Below, one piece after another: positions 25,559 through 33,897 of a DNA stretch of 64,000 bases (position 1 is the first letter of the stretch; every line of letters begins with the position of its first letter). The position numbers and the translations under genes were made by a program. Under the pieces are notes generated by a model that was not told the origin of the DNA, ran no database searches, and saw only the letters and a list, made by a program, of their open reading frames with translations. Source of the DNA: 0-14-0-80-60-11 sp049322355 (GTDB lineage Bacteria > Desulfobacterota > Desulfobaccia > Desulfobaccales > 0-14-0-80-60-11); the NCBI GenBank assembly GCA_049322355.1, contig JBMORG010000010.1, positions 372,001 through 436,000 of the forward strand, written 5' to 3'.

Positions 25559-26734
25559 GTGCTACAGTTATTAGACTCCGATATGCAAGTTGTGGTGGCC
25601 TCGAATTTCATTTTTTTGCCGCTTCTTCTAGATCCTGAGATAGCCTCGGAAATCAAGGCCATTAAGAGTTCCCCAGGCCAACCTGGCGGTCGAGGGTCGC
25701 CGGACTGGGATAATCTCATTGCCGTTGACGGCAGATATTTCCTCAAAGCCTTGAGCTTGTCCTCCCTGCTGCAGAACTTTCAATATCTCCACCCCCATGC
25801 CTATAACCAGCTAAAAAGTGATTGCCTGGAGAGGTATTTTCCTTCGGCTGTTTCGGCCAGAAACGAAGTTTCCCTGGATGATAAACTGAAAACCATCATC
25901 TTCCAGATAATGCCCCATTTCGTCAGGAAGACAGAGCGGACCGGCAGAATAAGATCGAATAACCAGGGGATATTGGAATTTATCGGGGAAATAATCGATA
26001 TTCCCCAAAAGTACTTTGATCAAGCATCAACTCAATTTCATCCAGAATTGCTGGGCAAAAGGCTCCATGAGTTGGAAAATCTTGAAGTAACCGTAGCGCC
26101 TCTGGGGGAGGGTGTAATCTCCACTCGAGATTTGCGCTGCTGGTTCCACCAGGCAATGGCCAAAAGCATAATTGAAAATGAAAAAGACCGTCTCAAACAA
26201 ACGATCGGCCAACAAGAAAAACCTTTCATGAGCGGAAGGCAGACTGCCGTCTTGCTATACCTGTCTGAAAAAGGCTCTTTAGAGATCGATGGCTTTGGTT
26301 TCTCCCGAATTGGTAGCACCAGGGATTACGTAATTTATAAGCACACGGGAGAATATGCCCTTAAAGATTATTATGGCCAGATTTACCTGTTTCCCGATTG
26401 TCGCGTCGCGGTTTCCACCCTTGCCCGCATGAGACCGGTAGTAATGGAAAAATATAAGCATCCTTTCTTGCGCCGGCATTCTGCCCGGCAGGAGATCTGC
26501 CTGACAAATTTCCACTCACCACTGGCCTTCACTGCCTCGGATGCCATTGCCGCCCTGGAACAAGGGGTCAATGCTTTGTATTATGGCTACAATTATCGAC
26601 GCCGCAACGGTTATCACAGCCTGGATAAACTTCCAAAAGAGGAACGGCTAGTGGATTTCGAGGATCTGCGCATTGCGCCGGATCACCACAAAATTTCTTC
26701 CGGACGGGTGGAAGTGAAAAATGCCTACCGTTGA
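25559..26734 (+). CDS. Protein with a possible E2-like (UBC) C-terminal domain
   Basis: A 391-residue protein starting at GTG 25559 behind AAGAAGGAAA. The first 220 residues are largely helical and unrecognised (LPLLLDPEIASEIKAIK, LHPHAYNQLKSDCLERYF). From about 225 on, strands lead to KHPFLRRHSARQEICLTN. This resembles the His-Pro ... Ile-Cys-Leu core around the active cysteine of E2 enzymes, with C314 as candidate. A helix (SDAIAALEQGVNALYYGYNY) follows, as in UBC folds. Its place between the Gly-Gly protein and the JAB and E1-like genes supports an E2-like transfer role. The assignment is weak by sequence alone; it could instead be an unrelated adaptor. Confidence 0.5.
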   Translation: MLQLLDSDMQVVVASNFIFLPLLLDPEIASEIKAIKSSPGQPGGRGSPDWDNLIAVDGRYFLKALSLSSLLQNFQYLHPHAYNQLKSDCLERYFPSAVSARNEVSLDDKLKTIIFQIMPHFVRKTERTGRIRSNNQGILEFIGEIIDIPQKYFDQASTQFHPELLGKRLHELENLEVTVAPLGEGVISTRDLRCWFHQAMAKSIIENEKDRLKQTIGQQEKPFMSGRQTAVLLYLSEKGSLEIDGFGFSRIGSTRDYVIYKHTGEYALKDYYGQIYLFPDCRVAVSTLARMRPVVMEKYKHPFLRRHSARQEICLTNFHSPLAFTASDAIAALEQGVNALYYGYNYRRRNGYHSLDKLPKEERLVDFEDLRIAPDHHKISSGRVEVKNAYR

Positions 26735-27263
26735 AACGGGTTTGTTAAGGCATCTGAAAAGCGAACGGTCCCAGAAGAAAGCCAAGCTGCCGTTTAAACC
26801 ATCTCTTTTTGTAAAAATTCTCGCCTTGGTGCAGGAATATGGCTTGGAGGGGGAATTTTTGAGCCAATTGGAGAAATCCACCAACCAGCAATGGCAGGCC
26901 GAACCGGAGTATGACCGGATTGAGGATAAAAAGAAACTCGGGGCCCCCTTATTTGCTTTGGCCACGCCGGCGGAATTTGCTCTTACTTTGGCCATTATCG
27001 ATAAGGTCAACAATCCTTACCTAGCTTTCGCCAATTCCCCGGACGAGATCTTGGCGTGCAACTCCCTTTTCCGTTGCGACCCTGCCCTGGCACCCCAGAA
27101 ATTGGCTGCCCATCATTTCCAGACCCTCCTGCTATGCCATTATGCTGAGGAAGAGTTGCAGGTTTTAACCCCGCGAAATTCAAAGCCGGATGCGGAATTA
27201 GATGAATCTTTACAAAAGCGTTTGGAAAAGCTTCGGAATTTTTTGGCCGAAGTCAAAGCATAA
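26721..27263 (+). CDS. Uncharacterised cassette protein, 180 residues
   Basis: Overlaps the end of the preceding gene by 14 bases, so it is translationally coupled; GGAAGTG lies before the ATG. The protein is mostly helical, with a basic N-terminus (LKSERSQKKAKLPFKP), a middle section rich in Leu/Ala helices (APLFALATPAEFALTLAIIDKV), two Cys (ILACNSLFRCDP) and a charged coiled C-terminus. I recognise no family. The position suggests a partner of the E2-like or AAA+ protein, perhaps a substrate adaptor, but nothing in the sequence proves this. Confidence 0.75.
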   Translation: MPTVETGLLRHLKSERSQKKAKLPFKPSLFVKILALVQEYGLEGEFLSQLEKSTNQQWQAEPEYDRIEDKKKLGAPLFALATPAEFALTLAIIDKVNNPYLAFANSPDEILACNSLFRCDPALAPQKLAAHHFQTLLLCHYAEEELQVLTPRNSKPDAELDESLQKRLEKLRNFLAEVKA

Positions 27264-27285
27264 TAGCTTCGTAAACAGTCAAAGA

Positions 27286-27387
27286 TTCCCTCCACCTTGA
27301 TGGGGGAGGGTTAGGGTGGGGGTGAAATAATTCGCATATTTTCGAATAGTTATTATCTTCCTCCTCCCTAAATCCTAATAGGGAAAA
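27286..27387. repeat. Dispersed GC-rich intergenic repeat, family A, copy 1
   Basis: TTCCCTCCACCTTGATGGGG, then GGAGGGTTAGGGTGGGGGTG and GAAATAATTCGCATATTTTC, closing with CCTCCTCCCTAAATCC. Closely similar stretches occur at 31046-31120 and 53212-53313. It interrupts the cassette between the 180-residue and AAA+ genes. Confidence 0.6.
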
Positions 27388-27434
27388 AGGTTTTTAAGAA
27401 TTCATTGAGCCTAGAGCTTAAAGGGTCCATAGCC

Positions 27435-28538
27435 ATGCATGACGAAATTTCACGTCAAAAAAAACAACAGATCAAAGAGAAGCTGGGGCAGCTTAAAGAA
27501 CGCCAGGTCAGCGAAACTGTCCGGCAAATCCTGGAATTCGATAAAACTCCCGCCGCCCTTAAGGCTGACCTTGACCGGTTTATTGTAGGGCAAGACACCG
27601 GGAAAAAAATCATTTCAACTGCCATCGCCTTCCATTACCGCAGGTTGGCCACTGCACTCAAGGAAGCGGTTAATGGAAAGGAGAAGGACTTCGATGCTGC
27701 CCTGCGGACCACCAGAACTCCCAAGGCCAATATCATGATCGTGGGGCCCACGGGGTGCGGCAAGACTTATACCAGCGAAATCGCCTCGGAGTTGGTGGGG
27801 GTTCCTTTCATGGTGGTGGACCTGGCCAAATTCAGCGAAGTGGGCTACGTGGGACACAACGTTACGGACATCCTGGTTGACCTGTTGATCTCGGCGGGAG
27901 GCAACTCCCAGGTTGCCCAAATAGGCATTGTTTATCTGGACGAAGTTGACAAGATTGCCACCGAGCCCGGAATTTACCGGGATGTTTCCGGCAAAGGGGT
28001 TCAAAAGGGCCTCCTGAAGTTAGTGGAAGGCATTGAAAATACACTTGATTTGGGAGGGGAGAGAATCACTCTGTCCACCAAACACGTTCTTTTCATTGCT
28101 GGAGGGGTATATGACAACCTGGAGGACATTGTCAAAAAACGGCTAAACAACCAGAGTCTAAACGGGGACTGGCAAAACCAACTCAATACCGAGGACTTTG
28201 TCACTTTTGGGATGAAAAGACAGCTGATGGGAAGGTTTCCAGTCCGGGTGGTCTATAGTTTGTTATCGACCCAAGACCTCAAAGATATCATGATTAAAAG
28301 TGAGGGTAGCCCTCTTCGGGCTTATATTGATGATTTTAAAGCCTGGGATATTGACCTATCCTTTACCGACGGCGCCGTAACCGAAATAGCCCGTTGGGCA
28401 GAACTGGAAGGAACCGGAGCCCGGGGTTTAGTCAGCATTCTCCACCGTCTCTTGCATGATGAAATGTTTCGGCTACCCGGAACCTTCCAGGGTAAATTTG
28501 TTGTGGACGAAAGCCTGGTCCAGGAGAGATTGGGATGA
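27435..28538 (+). CDS. ClpX-like AAA+ unfoldase without zinc domain or ClpP loop
   Basis: About 367 residues from ATG 27435 (AAAGGG nine bases upstream; a TTG at 27405 is less likely). The AAA+ core is clearly of the ClpX/HslU type: LDRFIVGQDTGKK, Walker A GPTGCGKT (K110), pore-loop region EVGYVGHNV, Walker B IVYLDEVDK (D169/E170), GLLKLVEG, an arginine-finger region MGRFPVRVV and sensor-2 GTGARGL. ClpX differs in carrying an N-terminal Cys4 zinc domain and an IGF loop that docks ClpP; neither is seen here, and the loop reads NQSLNGDWQNQ. It may therefore unfold proteins without ClpP, possibly feeding the JAB peptidase encoded by the overlapping next gene. Confidence 0.88.
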   Translation: MHDEISRQKKQQIKEKLGQLKERQVSETVRQILEFDKTPAALKADLDRFIVGQDTGKKIISTAIAFHYRRLATALKEAVNGKEKDFDAALRTTRTPKANIMIVGPTGCGKTYTSEIASELVGVPFMVVDLAKFSEVGYVGHNVTDILVDLLISAGGNSQVAQIGIVYLDEVDKIATEPGIYRDVSGKGVQKGLLKLVEGIENTLDLGGERITLSTKHVLFIAGGVYDNLEDIVKKRLNNQSLNGDWQNQLNTEDFVTFGMKRQLMGRFPVRVVYSLLSTQDLKDIMIKSEGSPLRAYIDDFKAWDIDLSFTDGAVTEIARWAELEGTGARGLVSILHRLLHDEMFRLPGTFQGKFVVDESLVQERLG

Positions 28539-29332
28539 GGTTCAAGAGCCTGGCAGAACTGAAACGGGGGGAAGCTTATGAGATCGAACTGGCCTCGTTG
28601 CCGCAAGAAATCAAGTTGACGAGCTTTGCCAAGGCCAAGGCTTTTAAAATCAATGAGTTGGTGCGCCAGATCCATGAAGACAGTTATGAATGGTACGGAT
28701 ACACCCTGGGCAGCAAGGAAAACCCGGAACGGATCGTAGATATCGGTTTGCCGGAAAATGATGAAAATATGCAGCAATACACCCGGGTGAGCCCGGAAAA
28801 TATTGCCGCCTATCAGCAGTCTCTCCCGGTTGAGCGGATTATCAACGGCTGGATTCATTCTCACGGTAAGCTTAGCTTTCAAGGGTTTTCGCAAATCGAT
28901 GCCGAAAATCAAAGAGTGGTGCTCGATTACATTACCACCCTCCTAAAAGTGCCCGTGGCCAAACGGGAACTGCTGATCCGGGACCTGGTCCTCCTTGTGG
29001 AAGGCCAGTGCGGCGACGAAGATCTGAAAAAGGGCAGCGTCAGCCTCATTACGGACGCCCCCATTGCCAAAGCCAAAATAATGGAGACCGTTTACGGGGG
29101 GTTTTGCTATGCCATCGTCATCGGCGATTCAGGCTGGCATCAACAGGAGATTCATTATAAGAGACGGGGCATCCTTTCAGGGCACACCTCCTTCAGTCAA
29201 AAATCCGCCGAGATTATTCATTTGGAAACCCAGGAGTCTTTGACCCAATCAGACATCGCTGCCCTTCAAGAGGAGGTTAAGCACAAAATTCAACCTTTGA
29301 AGTATGTCCTCGCCAAACTGGAAAGTATGTAA
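28535..29332 (+). CDS. JAB/JAMM (MPN) metallopeptidase
   Basis: A 265-residue protein overlapping the AAA+ gene by ATGA. The JAMM zinc site is visible: Glu52 in EWYGYTLG, then H108-S-H110 followed by S119-Q-I-D122. Most JAMM enzymes have seven residues between the second His and the Ser; here there are eight, a one-residue insertion. A long C-terminal part (about 150-265) with a second strand set and a helical tail has no match I can name. JAB proteases remove or process ubiquitin-like tags, and the Gly-Gly-Leu protein at the head of this operon is the obvious candidate substrate. The coupling to an unfoldase recalls the Rpn11-AAA+ link in proteasomes. Confidence 0.85.
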   Translation: MRFKSLAELKRGEAYEIELASLPQEIKLTSFAKAKAFKINELVRQIHEDSYEWYGYTLGSKENPERIVDIGLPENDENMQQYTRVSPENIAAYQQSLPVERIINGWIHSHGKLSFQGFSQIDAENQRVVLDYITTLLKVPVAKRELLIRDLVLLVEGQCGDEDLKKGSVSLITDAPIAKAKIMETVYGGFCYAIVIGDSGWHQQEIHYKRRGILSGHTSFSQKSAEIIHLETQESLTQSDIAALQEEVKHKIQPLKYVLAKLESM

Positions 29333-29386
29333 CTTTTAAGCTGGTTTTTCAGAGTTTCTCTCTTTGCGCCCGAACCCTGGACCACT

Positions 29387-30631
29387 ATGAGGCTTGACGA
29401 AAGACTGAACAGACAGCTAGGGATAGAAGGCTGGGACCAGAGCATTTTAAGCGAGGCCCGCATCGGGGTTGTTGGTGACGACGACCGGTTGGCCTCGCTT
29501 TTTATTTTGTCCGCCTCAGCCTTGGGAATTGACCAGGTCGTGGTTATCGCCCCTGCCCTGGATGAGCCGCTTCTGGATATGGCCCGGAAGATCAATCCCT
29601 GGTTTAGATTAATATTCTTGGAAGGTTATTATACCCACCCCTTGCTGGGCGATATATTGCAAGGGTGCAAGGTTATTGCGGATCTGAGCCGCTATGGGCT
29701 GGCCAATAAACTGCTATTGGAGAGAGGGCGTAAAGCCAGCCTCCCCATTATTCGCGGTTTCTGCTTTGAAGAGGAAGATATCGCAGGTTTCAAGATTTTC
29801 ACTTATTTAAGGGGGCGTGAATGGCAGGAACTCGAAGAAGTGGTTTCCTCGGTTAATCTCCCCTCAAGCCATCCTGATGATGCTGTCTTGGATATCATCT
29901 GTGCGGCAATTGTTCTGGAGGAAACTAAAAATATCTTGATGGGCCGAAAGGCCTCGGCAGATGTGTTCAGCTACTACAGAAAGAAATTAGCCCCGGTCCG
30001 GAACGATATGGCCATAGGGGTGGTGGGCGCGGGAGCCCTGGGCAACTTTGTCGGTTTGGGGCTCGCTTACTCCGGATTTCAGGATATCACGTTCATTGAT
30101 CCGGATGCCATTGAGATAAGCAACCTCAACCGCCAGGTTTTTTTTTACGATGCCTTGGGATTAAATAAAGCCGAGATATTGGCCCAAAGGCTTAGCAGTC
30201 AATTTGGATTAAGGGCCAGATCCTCGGTGTCTTATGTAAGAAGCGATACCGACCTTTCTCCGTTCGAGATTATCTTCGATTGTGTGGATAATTATGAAAC
30301 CAAGATAGTGCTGAGCGAGACCTGTGAAAAGCAGAAGAAAATCCTGATATCCGGTGGCACCAGCGTTGATAAGGGGCAGGTAGTAGTCTTTGACCCGGGC
30401 CGCAACCAAGCGGCTCCTGCGGCTTTGCTGGGTCTGTATGAAATCGTGGACCGGCGCCGGCTCGAGACCTACCAGCGCCCAAAAGAGTCCTGTATCTATC
30501 AACCTGATCCATCAATCATCATGACCAATCAAATAATTGCTGGCTTCATGGTGGATTCCTTAAATAGGCTTCTGGCTGGTCAGGACCCGGTAAACATCTT
30601 TTATGAGGCCGATTCCCTGCAAAAAATTTGA
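29387..30631 (+). CDS. E1-like (ThiF/MoeB) enzyme with a second, degenerate Rossmann half
   Basis: A 414-residue protein of two Rossmann-like halves. The N-terminal half begins RLNRQLGIEGWDQSIL, like the start of E1/ThiF proteins, but its nucleotide loop reads GVVGDDDRLAS and is unlikely to bind ATP. The C-terminal half is complete: GAGALG (214-219), IEISNLNRQVF, LNKAE and the Mg/ATP Asp301 in CVDNYETK. A later Cys369 (ESCIYQPDPS) is the candidate thiol. One dead plus one active adenylation half recalls eukaryotic E1 organisation. It should adenylate the C-terminus of a ubiquitin-like partner. No strong ribosome binding site precedes the ATG. It lies 54 bases after the JAB gene. Confidence 0.87.
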   Translation: MRLDERLNRQLGIEGWDQSILSEARIGVVGDDDRLASLFILSASALGIDQVVVIAPALDEPLLDMARKINPWFRLIFLEGYYTHPLLGDILQGCKVIADLSRYGLANKLLLERGRKASLPIIRGFCFEEEDIAGFKIFTYLRGREWQELEEVVSSVNLPSSHPDDAVLDIICAAIVLEETKNILMGRKASADVFSYYRKKLAPVRNDMAIGVVGAGALGNFVGLGLAYSGFQDITFIDPDAIEISNLNRQVFFYDALGLNKAEILAQRLSSQFGLRARSSVSYVRSDTDLSPFEIIFDCVDNYETKIVLSETCEKQKKILISGGTSVDKGQVVVFDPGRNQAAPAALLGLYEIVDRRRLETYQRPKESCIYQPDPSIIMTNQIIAGFMVDSLNRLLAGQDPVNIFYEADSLQKI

Positions 30632-30699
30632 ATTGAATTAGATGCGATTTCTCTGGCTGGACTCACCTGCCCCAGGGGCAAGAAACCAGGAGGATAAAC

Positions 30700-30969
30700 A
30701 TGGACAAAGATCTCATGTGGTTTTTTGATGAACTGCCGGAGGATTATAAAAATTTCCGGAGAGAAGCCAAGGGTCCGGAGCGGGAGTATTTGGAACTGCG
30801 TAATCTTTTGCAGGTGGCCGAAGCAAAACTTCATGCTGAACCCGGAAATGAGGACCTCCAGGCGAAAGTAGGGTATTTTAAAAAAAGGATAAAAAGGCTG
30901 GAAGAAAAATTCCCGTGGCTTGCCTCGGACTTGATGTTGGAGTATTCCCTATGGGGTGTGCCACATTAA
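30700..30969 (+). CDS. Small charged helical protein at the end of the cassette
   Basis: An 89-residue protein with a strong AGGAGG site. It is dominated by charged helices (LRNLLQVAEAKLHAEPGNED, KKRIKRLEEKFPW), likely a short coiled coil or helical bundle, and ends EYSLWGVPH. No family is recognised. Its 68-base spacing from the E1-like gene and its orientation put it in the same operon. It might be an accessory or target protein of the conjugation system, but nothing direct shows this. Confidence 0.7.
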   Translation: MDKDLMWFFDELPEDYKNFRREAKGPEREYLELRNLLQVAEAKLHAEPGNEDLQAKVGYFKKRIKRLEEKFPWLASDLMLEYSLWGVPH

Positions 30970-31045
30970 TTGGAAGTGAGAAATGGCTATTGACGGCATT
31001 TGAACCATTGGAAAGGTTTTACGATTTAATTAACAGGACTTATAG

Positions 31046-31120
31046 TTCCCTTCCCCTTGATGGGGTGGGAAAAAGTGCTCCAATTCCCCCTCCCCCTACC
31101 CCCTCCCACCAGGGGAGGGG
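31046..31120. repeat. Dispersed GC-rich intergenic repeat, family A, copy 2
   Basis: TTCCCTTCCCCTTGATGGGG near the start and CCCTCCCACCAGGGGAGGGG at the end match the copies at 27286 and 53212. It lies just after the cassette, so two copies of the same repeat fall within or beside it. It could also fold as a hairpin between convergent genes. Confidence 0.6.
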
Positions 31121-31190
31121 AATAAACTGGCATGTTATGCTGTCATTTTATTAAGAAACACTTCACTAGAAACCGGAACCTAAAATCGCC

Positions 31191-33758
31191 TCAGCTTGCC
31201 GCGGCTTCTTGGGGCCGGAGGCACTTGAGGCTGTAGTCTTCGGTCTTGAAGGCCTGGAGGACCCGTTCGGCGACCGCGTCGGAGGCCAGGGCCAGGTCCA
31301 GTTGGCGGCAGAAGGCGATGAGCAGCCCGGCCAACTCCAGGGTCTGTTCGGTTTCCATGAGGGAGAGCTTGACCAGACGGCCCTGGACCAGGTCGCCCCG
31401 GGTCTGGGCTTTAAAGCCCAGGTCGTCCAGGATTTGCTTGACCAGGCGGGCCCGGCGCTCCCGGCGCTCGATGCCGGCGGCTCCGCCCTTGAACTGGAAA
31501 CTGATGTAATTGTCGTTTTTCTCTTCGGAGATGTAGGCGTCCACGATGCCGAAATGGTAGCCGATCCGGGAGTTGAAGTTGAGATAGTTCTCGGTGACGA
31601 TGGCGAAGCTCTTGCCGCCCAGGCCCCGCTCCGCCTTGGCCATGTCGTACATGGTGTTGGCGAAGACGGAAATGAAGCCCTTGAGGTCCGGGGCTACCTG
31701 GCCGGCCCAGGTCACCTGGGGGTGGTGAAAGCCCCGGAGAAGGGCCCGGAAGGGGCGGCTGATGACATCGTCTTCGGTGACTTGTTCCTGGCCCGTGACC
31801 TTGAGGCCGCCCCCCAGGTCCAGGATAAAGAGGTTGAGGGGCAGGTCGGTCTTGAGGCGGCGGACCCCGCCCGATTCCAAAGCCTTCTCCATGTCCGGGA
31901 TGAACATGGCATCCATGGCCTTTTCATGGCTGAACCGGGTGATGTCGTGGAGGGTGCGGCAATTTTTGGCCTGGAAGTCCGGGCTCTCGGGGTCCAGGAG
32001 GTTGAGGCGGGTGACAAATTGTAAAATGCGGCGCAATTTTTGGTAAACGGGGTCGCTGCGCCACTCTTCATCGAGGGGGACCTGGCGCTGCAAGAGCTCG
32101 GGGATGATGCCGGGATAGATCAGGGCGGCGTCGGCGTCCACGGTGACCAGTTGACCGGCATGGAGAACCTTGGTGGCCCCGCCCACCTCCACCAGGGTGG
32201 GAACGCGGAACTCCCGGGCCAGGATGGTCATGTGGTCGGTGGGGCTGCCCACTTCGGTGACGATGGCCGCGATGCGGTCCATGACCAGCACCAGGCGGGC
32301 CGAGGGCTGCCGGGCCACCACCACGGCGCCCGGCGGGATGGCTCCCACATCTTCATCGTGGAGGAAGTGGTGGACCCGGCCGGCGGCGGCGCCGCCCACC
32401 GCCCGGATGCCGTAGTGCAAAAGGGGCGGCGCCTGGGGCTCCGGGGAGGGCGGGCGCGGCTCTTCGGCGAAGGCCGGGGCGCTGAGGCGCAGCGGTCGGG
32501 ATTGCAGGATGATAATGTTGCCGGCCTCCCCCACGGTCCATTCGATATCCTGGGGCGTCCCGAAGTGTTCTTCCAACTCCAGGGCAATGTCGGCCAGGGT
32601 CCGGACCTGGTCGTCGGTGAGGCTGGGGGCCTGGGCCTGTGGGGATGCAAGGGTCACCTCCTCCACCCCGCCCTCCGGGGCGCAGATGAGGGCCACGGGT
32701 TTTTGGGCCACGCGGCGCTTAATGATGGGGTAGGGGGCTTGACCGCTCACCGTAAAGAGGTCCGGGGAGACAGTGCCGTCCACCGCGTACTTGCCCAAGC
32801 CCCAAACTGAGGAAATCAGAACAGTGCCCTCCTGGGGGGCGTGGGGGTCCAGGGAAAACATGACGCCGCTGGCCCGGGCCGGGACCATGGCCAGGACGCC
32901 CACGGCCATGGGCAGGGCGTTGACGGAAAATTGCTGGTATTTCCAGTAAAAGATGGCCCGGGAAGTGAACTTGCTGGCCACGATTTCCTTGTAGTGCCGG
33001 GGTAAGGAAGCCGCGTCCACGTTGAGGAGGGTGGCGAACTGGCCGGCAAAGGAGAATTCGGTGTCCTCACCCACGGCGCTGGAGCGCACCGCCAGCCAGG
33101 GGGTGGGAAGGTCTTGGGCCGCCTGAATGATGGCGTCTTCCAGGTCCTGGGGGAGGGGGGCCTGGAGCACCATGGCTTGCAACTCCCGGCTGATGGTTTT
33201 GAGGGTATCCAGGTCTTGGATGCTGGCTTCGGAAAGCTTGGCTTCGATATCTGCCGCCAGGCTGGAAGATTCCAGGAAGCGCTTGTAAGCCGCGGCGGTG
33301 ATGGCAAAACCCTGGGGCACCGGCAGGCCGATGCGATTGCCAATCTCCCCCAGGTTGGCCATTTTGCCGCCCACCGCCGGGGCCAGGGCCTGATCCAAGG
33401 CCGACAGCGGCAGGATATACGGGGTGTCCGGGATGGTGGGCACCTCTTCCAGGACTTCGAGCATTTCTTTCTGGAGGCCTTCGGCGATGGGGACCAGGTC
33501 GCGGTAGCGATTTTGCGTGAGGAGATTGAGGGAGGTTACCATGCCCCCGATCTGTTTGCCCAAATTATCCACCTGGGCGAAGAGATAGCTGGTATCAAAG
33601 ACGTAATCACCGGAGAGTTTTTCTTCCATGTCCGCCATGGTTTCCAGGGCCTGGTTGTTATTGTCCAAAAGCCGACGGAAATGGGTAAACTTTTCCTGCA
33701 AGAGGACCTGTTCGTCTTTTTCTTCCTTGAGAAACCGCCGCAGGAATTTGAAAAGCAT
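31191..33758 (-). CDS. PEP-synthase-like phosphotransferase with extra N- and C-terminal domains (paralog B)
   Basis: An 855-residue paralog of the protein at 9116. It has the same four-part order: helical N-terminus (about 1-110), ATP-grasp (about 120-430, AVRSSAVGEDTEFSFAGQFA), phosphohistidine domain (about 455-565, His509 in GSPTDHMTILAREF) and the unknown C-terminal domain (about 590-855, NCRTLHDITRFSHEKAM). No PEP-binding barrel is present. High GC compared with the cassette upstream. It is the last gene of a run with receiver 33898 and kinase 34327 on the minus strand, so the phosphotransferase is linked to a two-component system. Substrate and acceptor are unknown. Confidence 0.8.
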   Translation of the reverse strand: MLFKFLRRFLKEEKDEQVLLQEKFTHFRRLLDNNNQALETMADMEEKLSGDYVFDTSYLFAQVDNLGKQIGGMVTSLNLLTQNRYRDLVPIAEGLQKEMLEVLEEVPTIPDTPYILPLSALDQALAPAVGGKMANLGEIGNRIGLPVPQGFAITAAAYKRFLESSSLAADIEAKLSEASIQDLDTLKTISRELQAMVLQAPLPQDLEDAIIQAAQDLPTPWLAVRSSAVGEDTEFSFAGQFATLLNVDAASLPRHYKEIVASKFTSRAIFYWKYQQFSVNALPMAVGVLAMVPARASGVMFSLDPHAPQEGTVLISSVWGLGKYAVDGTVSPDLFTVSGQAPYPIIKRRVAQKPVALICAPEGGVEEVTLASPQAQAPSLTDDQVRTLADIALELEEHFGTPQDIEWTVGEAGNIIILQSRPLRLSAPAFAEEPRPPSPEPQAPPLLHYGIRAVGGAAAGRVHHFLHDEDVGAIPPGAVVVARQPSARLVLVMDRIAAIVTEVGSPTDHMTILAREFRVPTLVEVGGATKVLHAGQLVTVDADAALIYPGIIPELLQRQVPLDEEWRSDPVYQKLRRILQFVTRLNLLDPESPDFQAKNCRTLHDITRFSHEKAMDAMFIPDMEKALESGGVRRLKTDLPLNLFILDLGGGLKVTGQEQVTEDDVISRPFRALLRGFHHPQVTWAGQVAPDLKGFISVFANTMYDMAKAERGLGGKSFAIVTENYLNFNSRIGYHFGIVDAYISEEKNDNYISFQFKGGAAGIERRERRARLVKQILDDLGFKAQTRGDLVQGRLVKLSLMETEQTLELAGLLIAFCRQLDLALASDAVAERVLQAFKTEDYSLKCLRPQEAAAS

Positions 33759-33897
33759 GGCTTTCAGCTTTCAGCAGTTAGCAATTAGCAATTAGCTAAA
33801 AGCGAATACCCCTCAGTTATCATGTTAAGACTCAAGAATAACAATGAAACCCACAATTCGTTTAGAGGTCACGTTCCGCCCTATAACTGACCACTGA

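Noticed and set aside
27435..28538. Ordinary ClpX of the ClpXP protease
   Set aside because: The zinc domain and IGF loop are missing and no clpP lies beside it.
25178..30969. PRTRC, Bil, CBASS or pupylation system
   Set aside because: No ParB or other PRTRC partners, no cyclase, no RING or PafA/Mpa genes were seen; only JAB, E1-like and possible E2/ubiquitin-like parts are shared.
31209..32810. Long plus-strand frames (271 and 256 codons) opposite paralog B
   Set aside because: They are the reverse reading of a high-GC gene; the minus-strand protein has full domain matches and its own operon.
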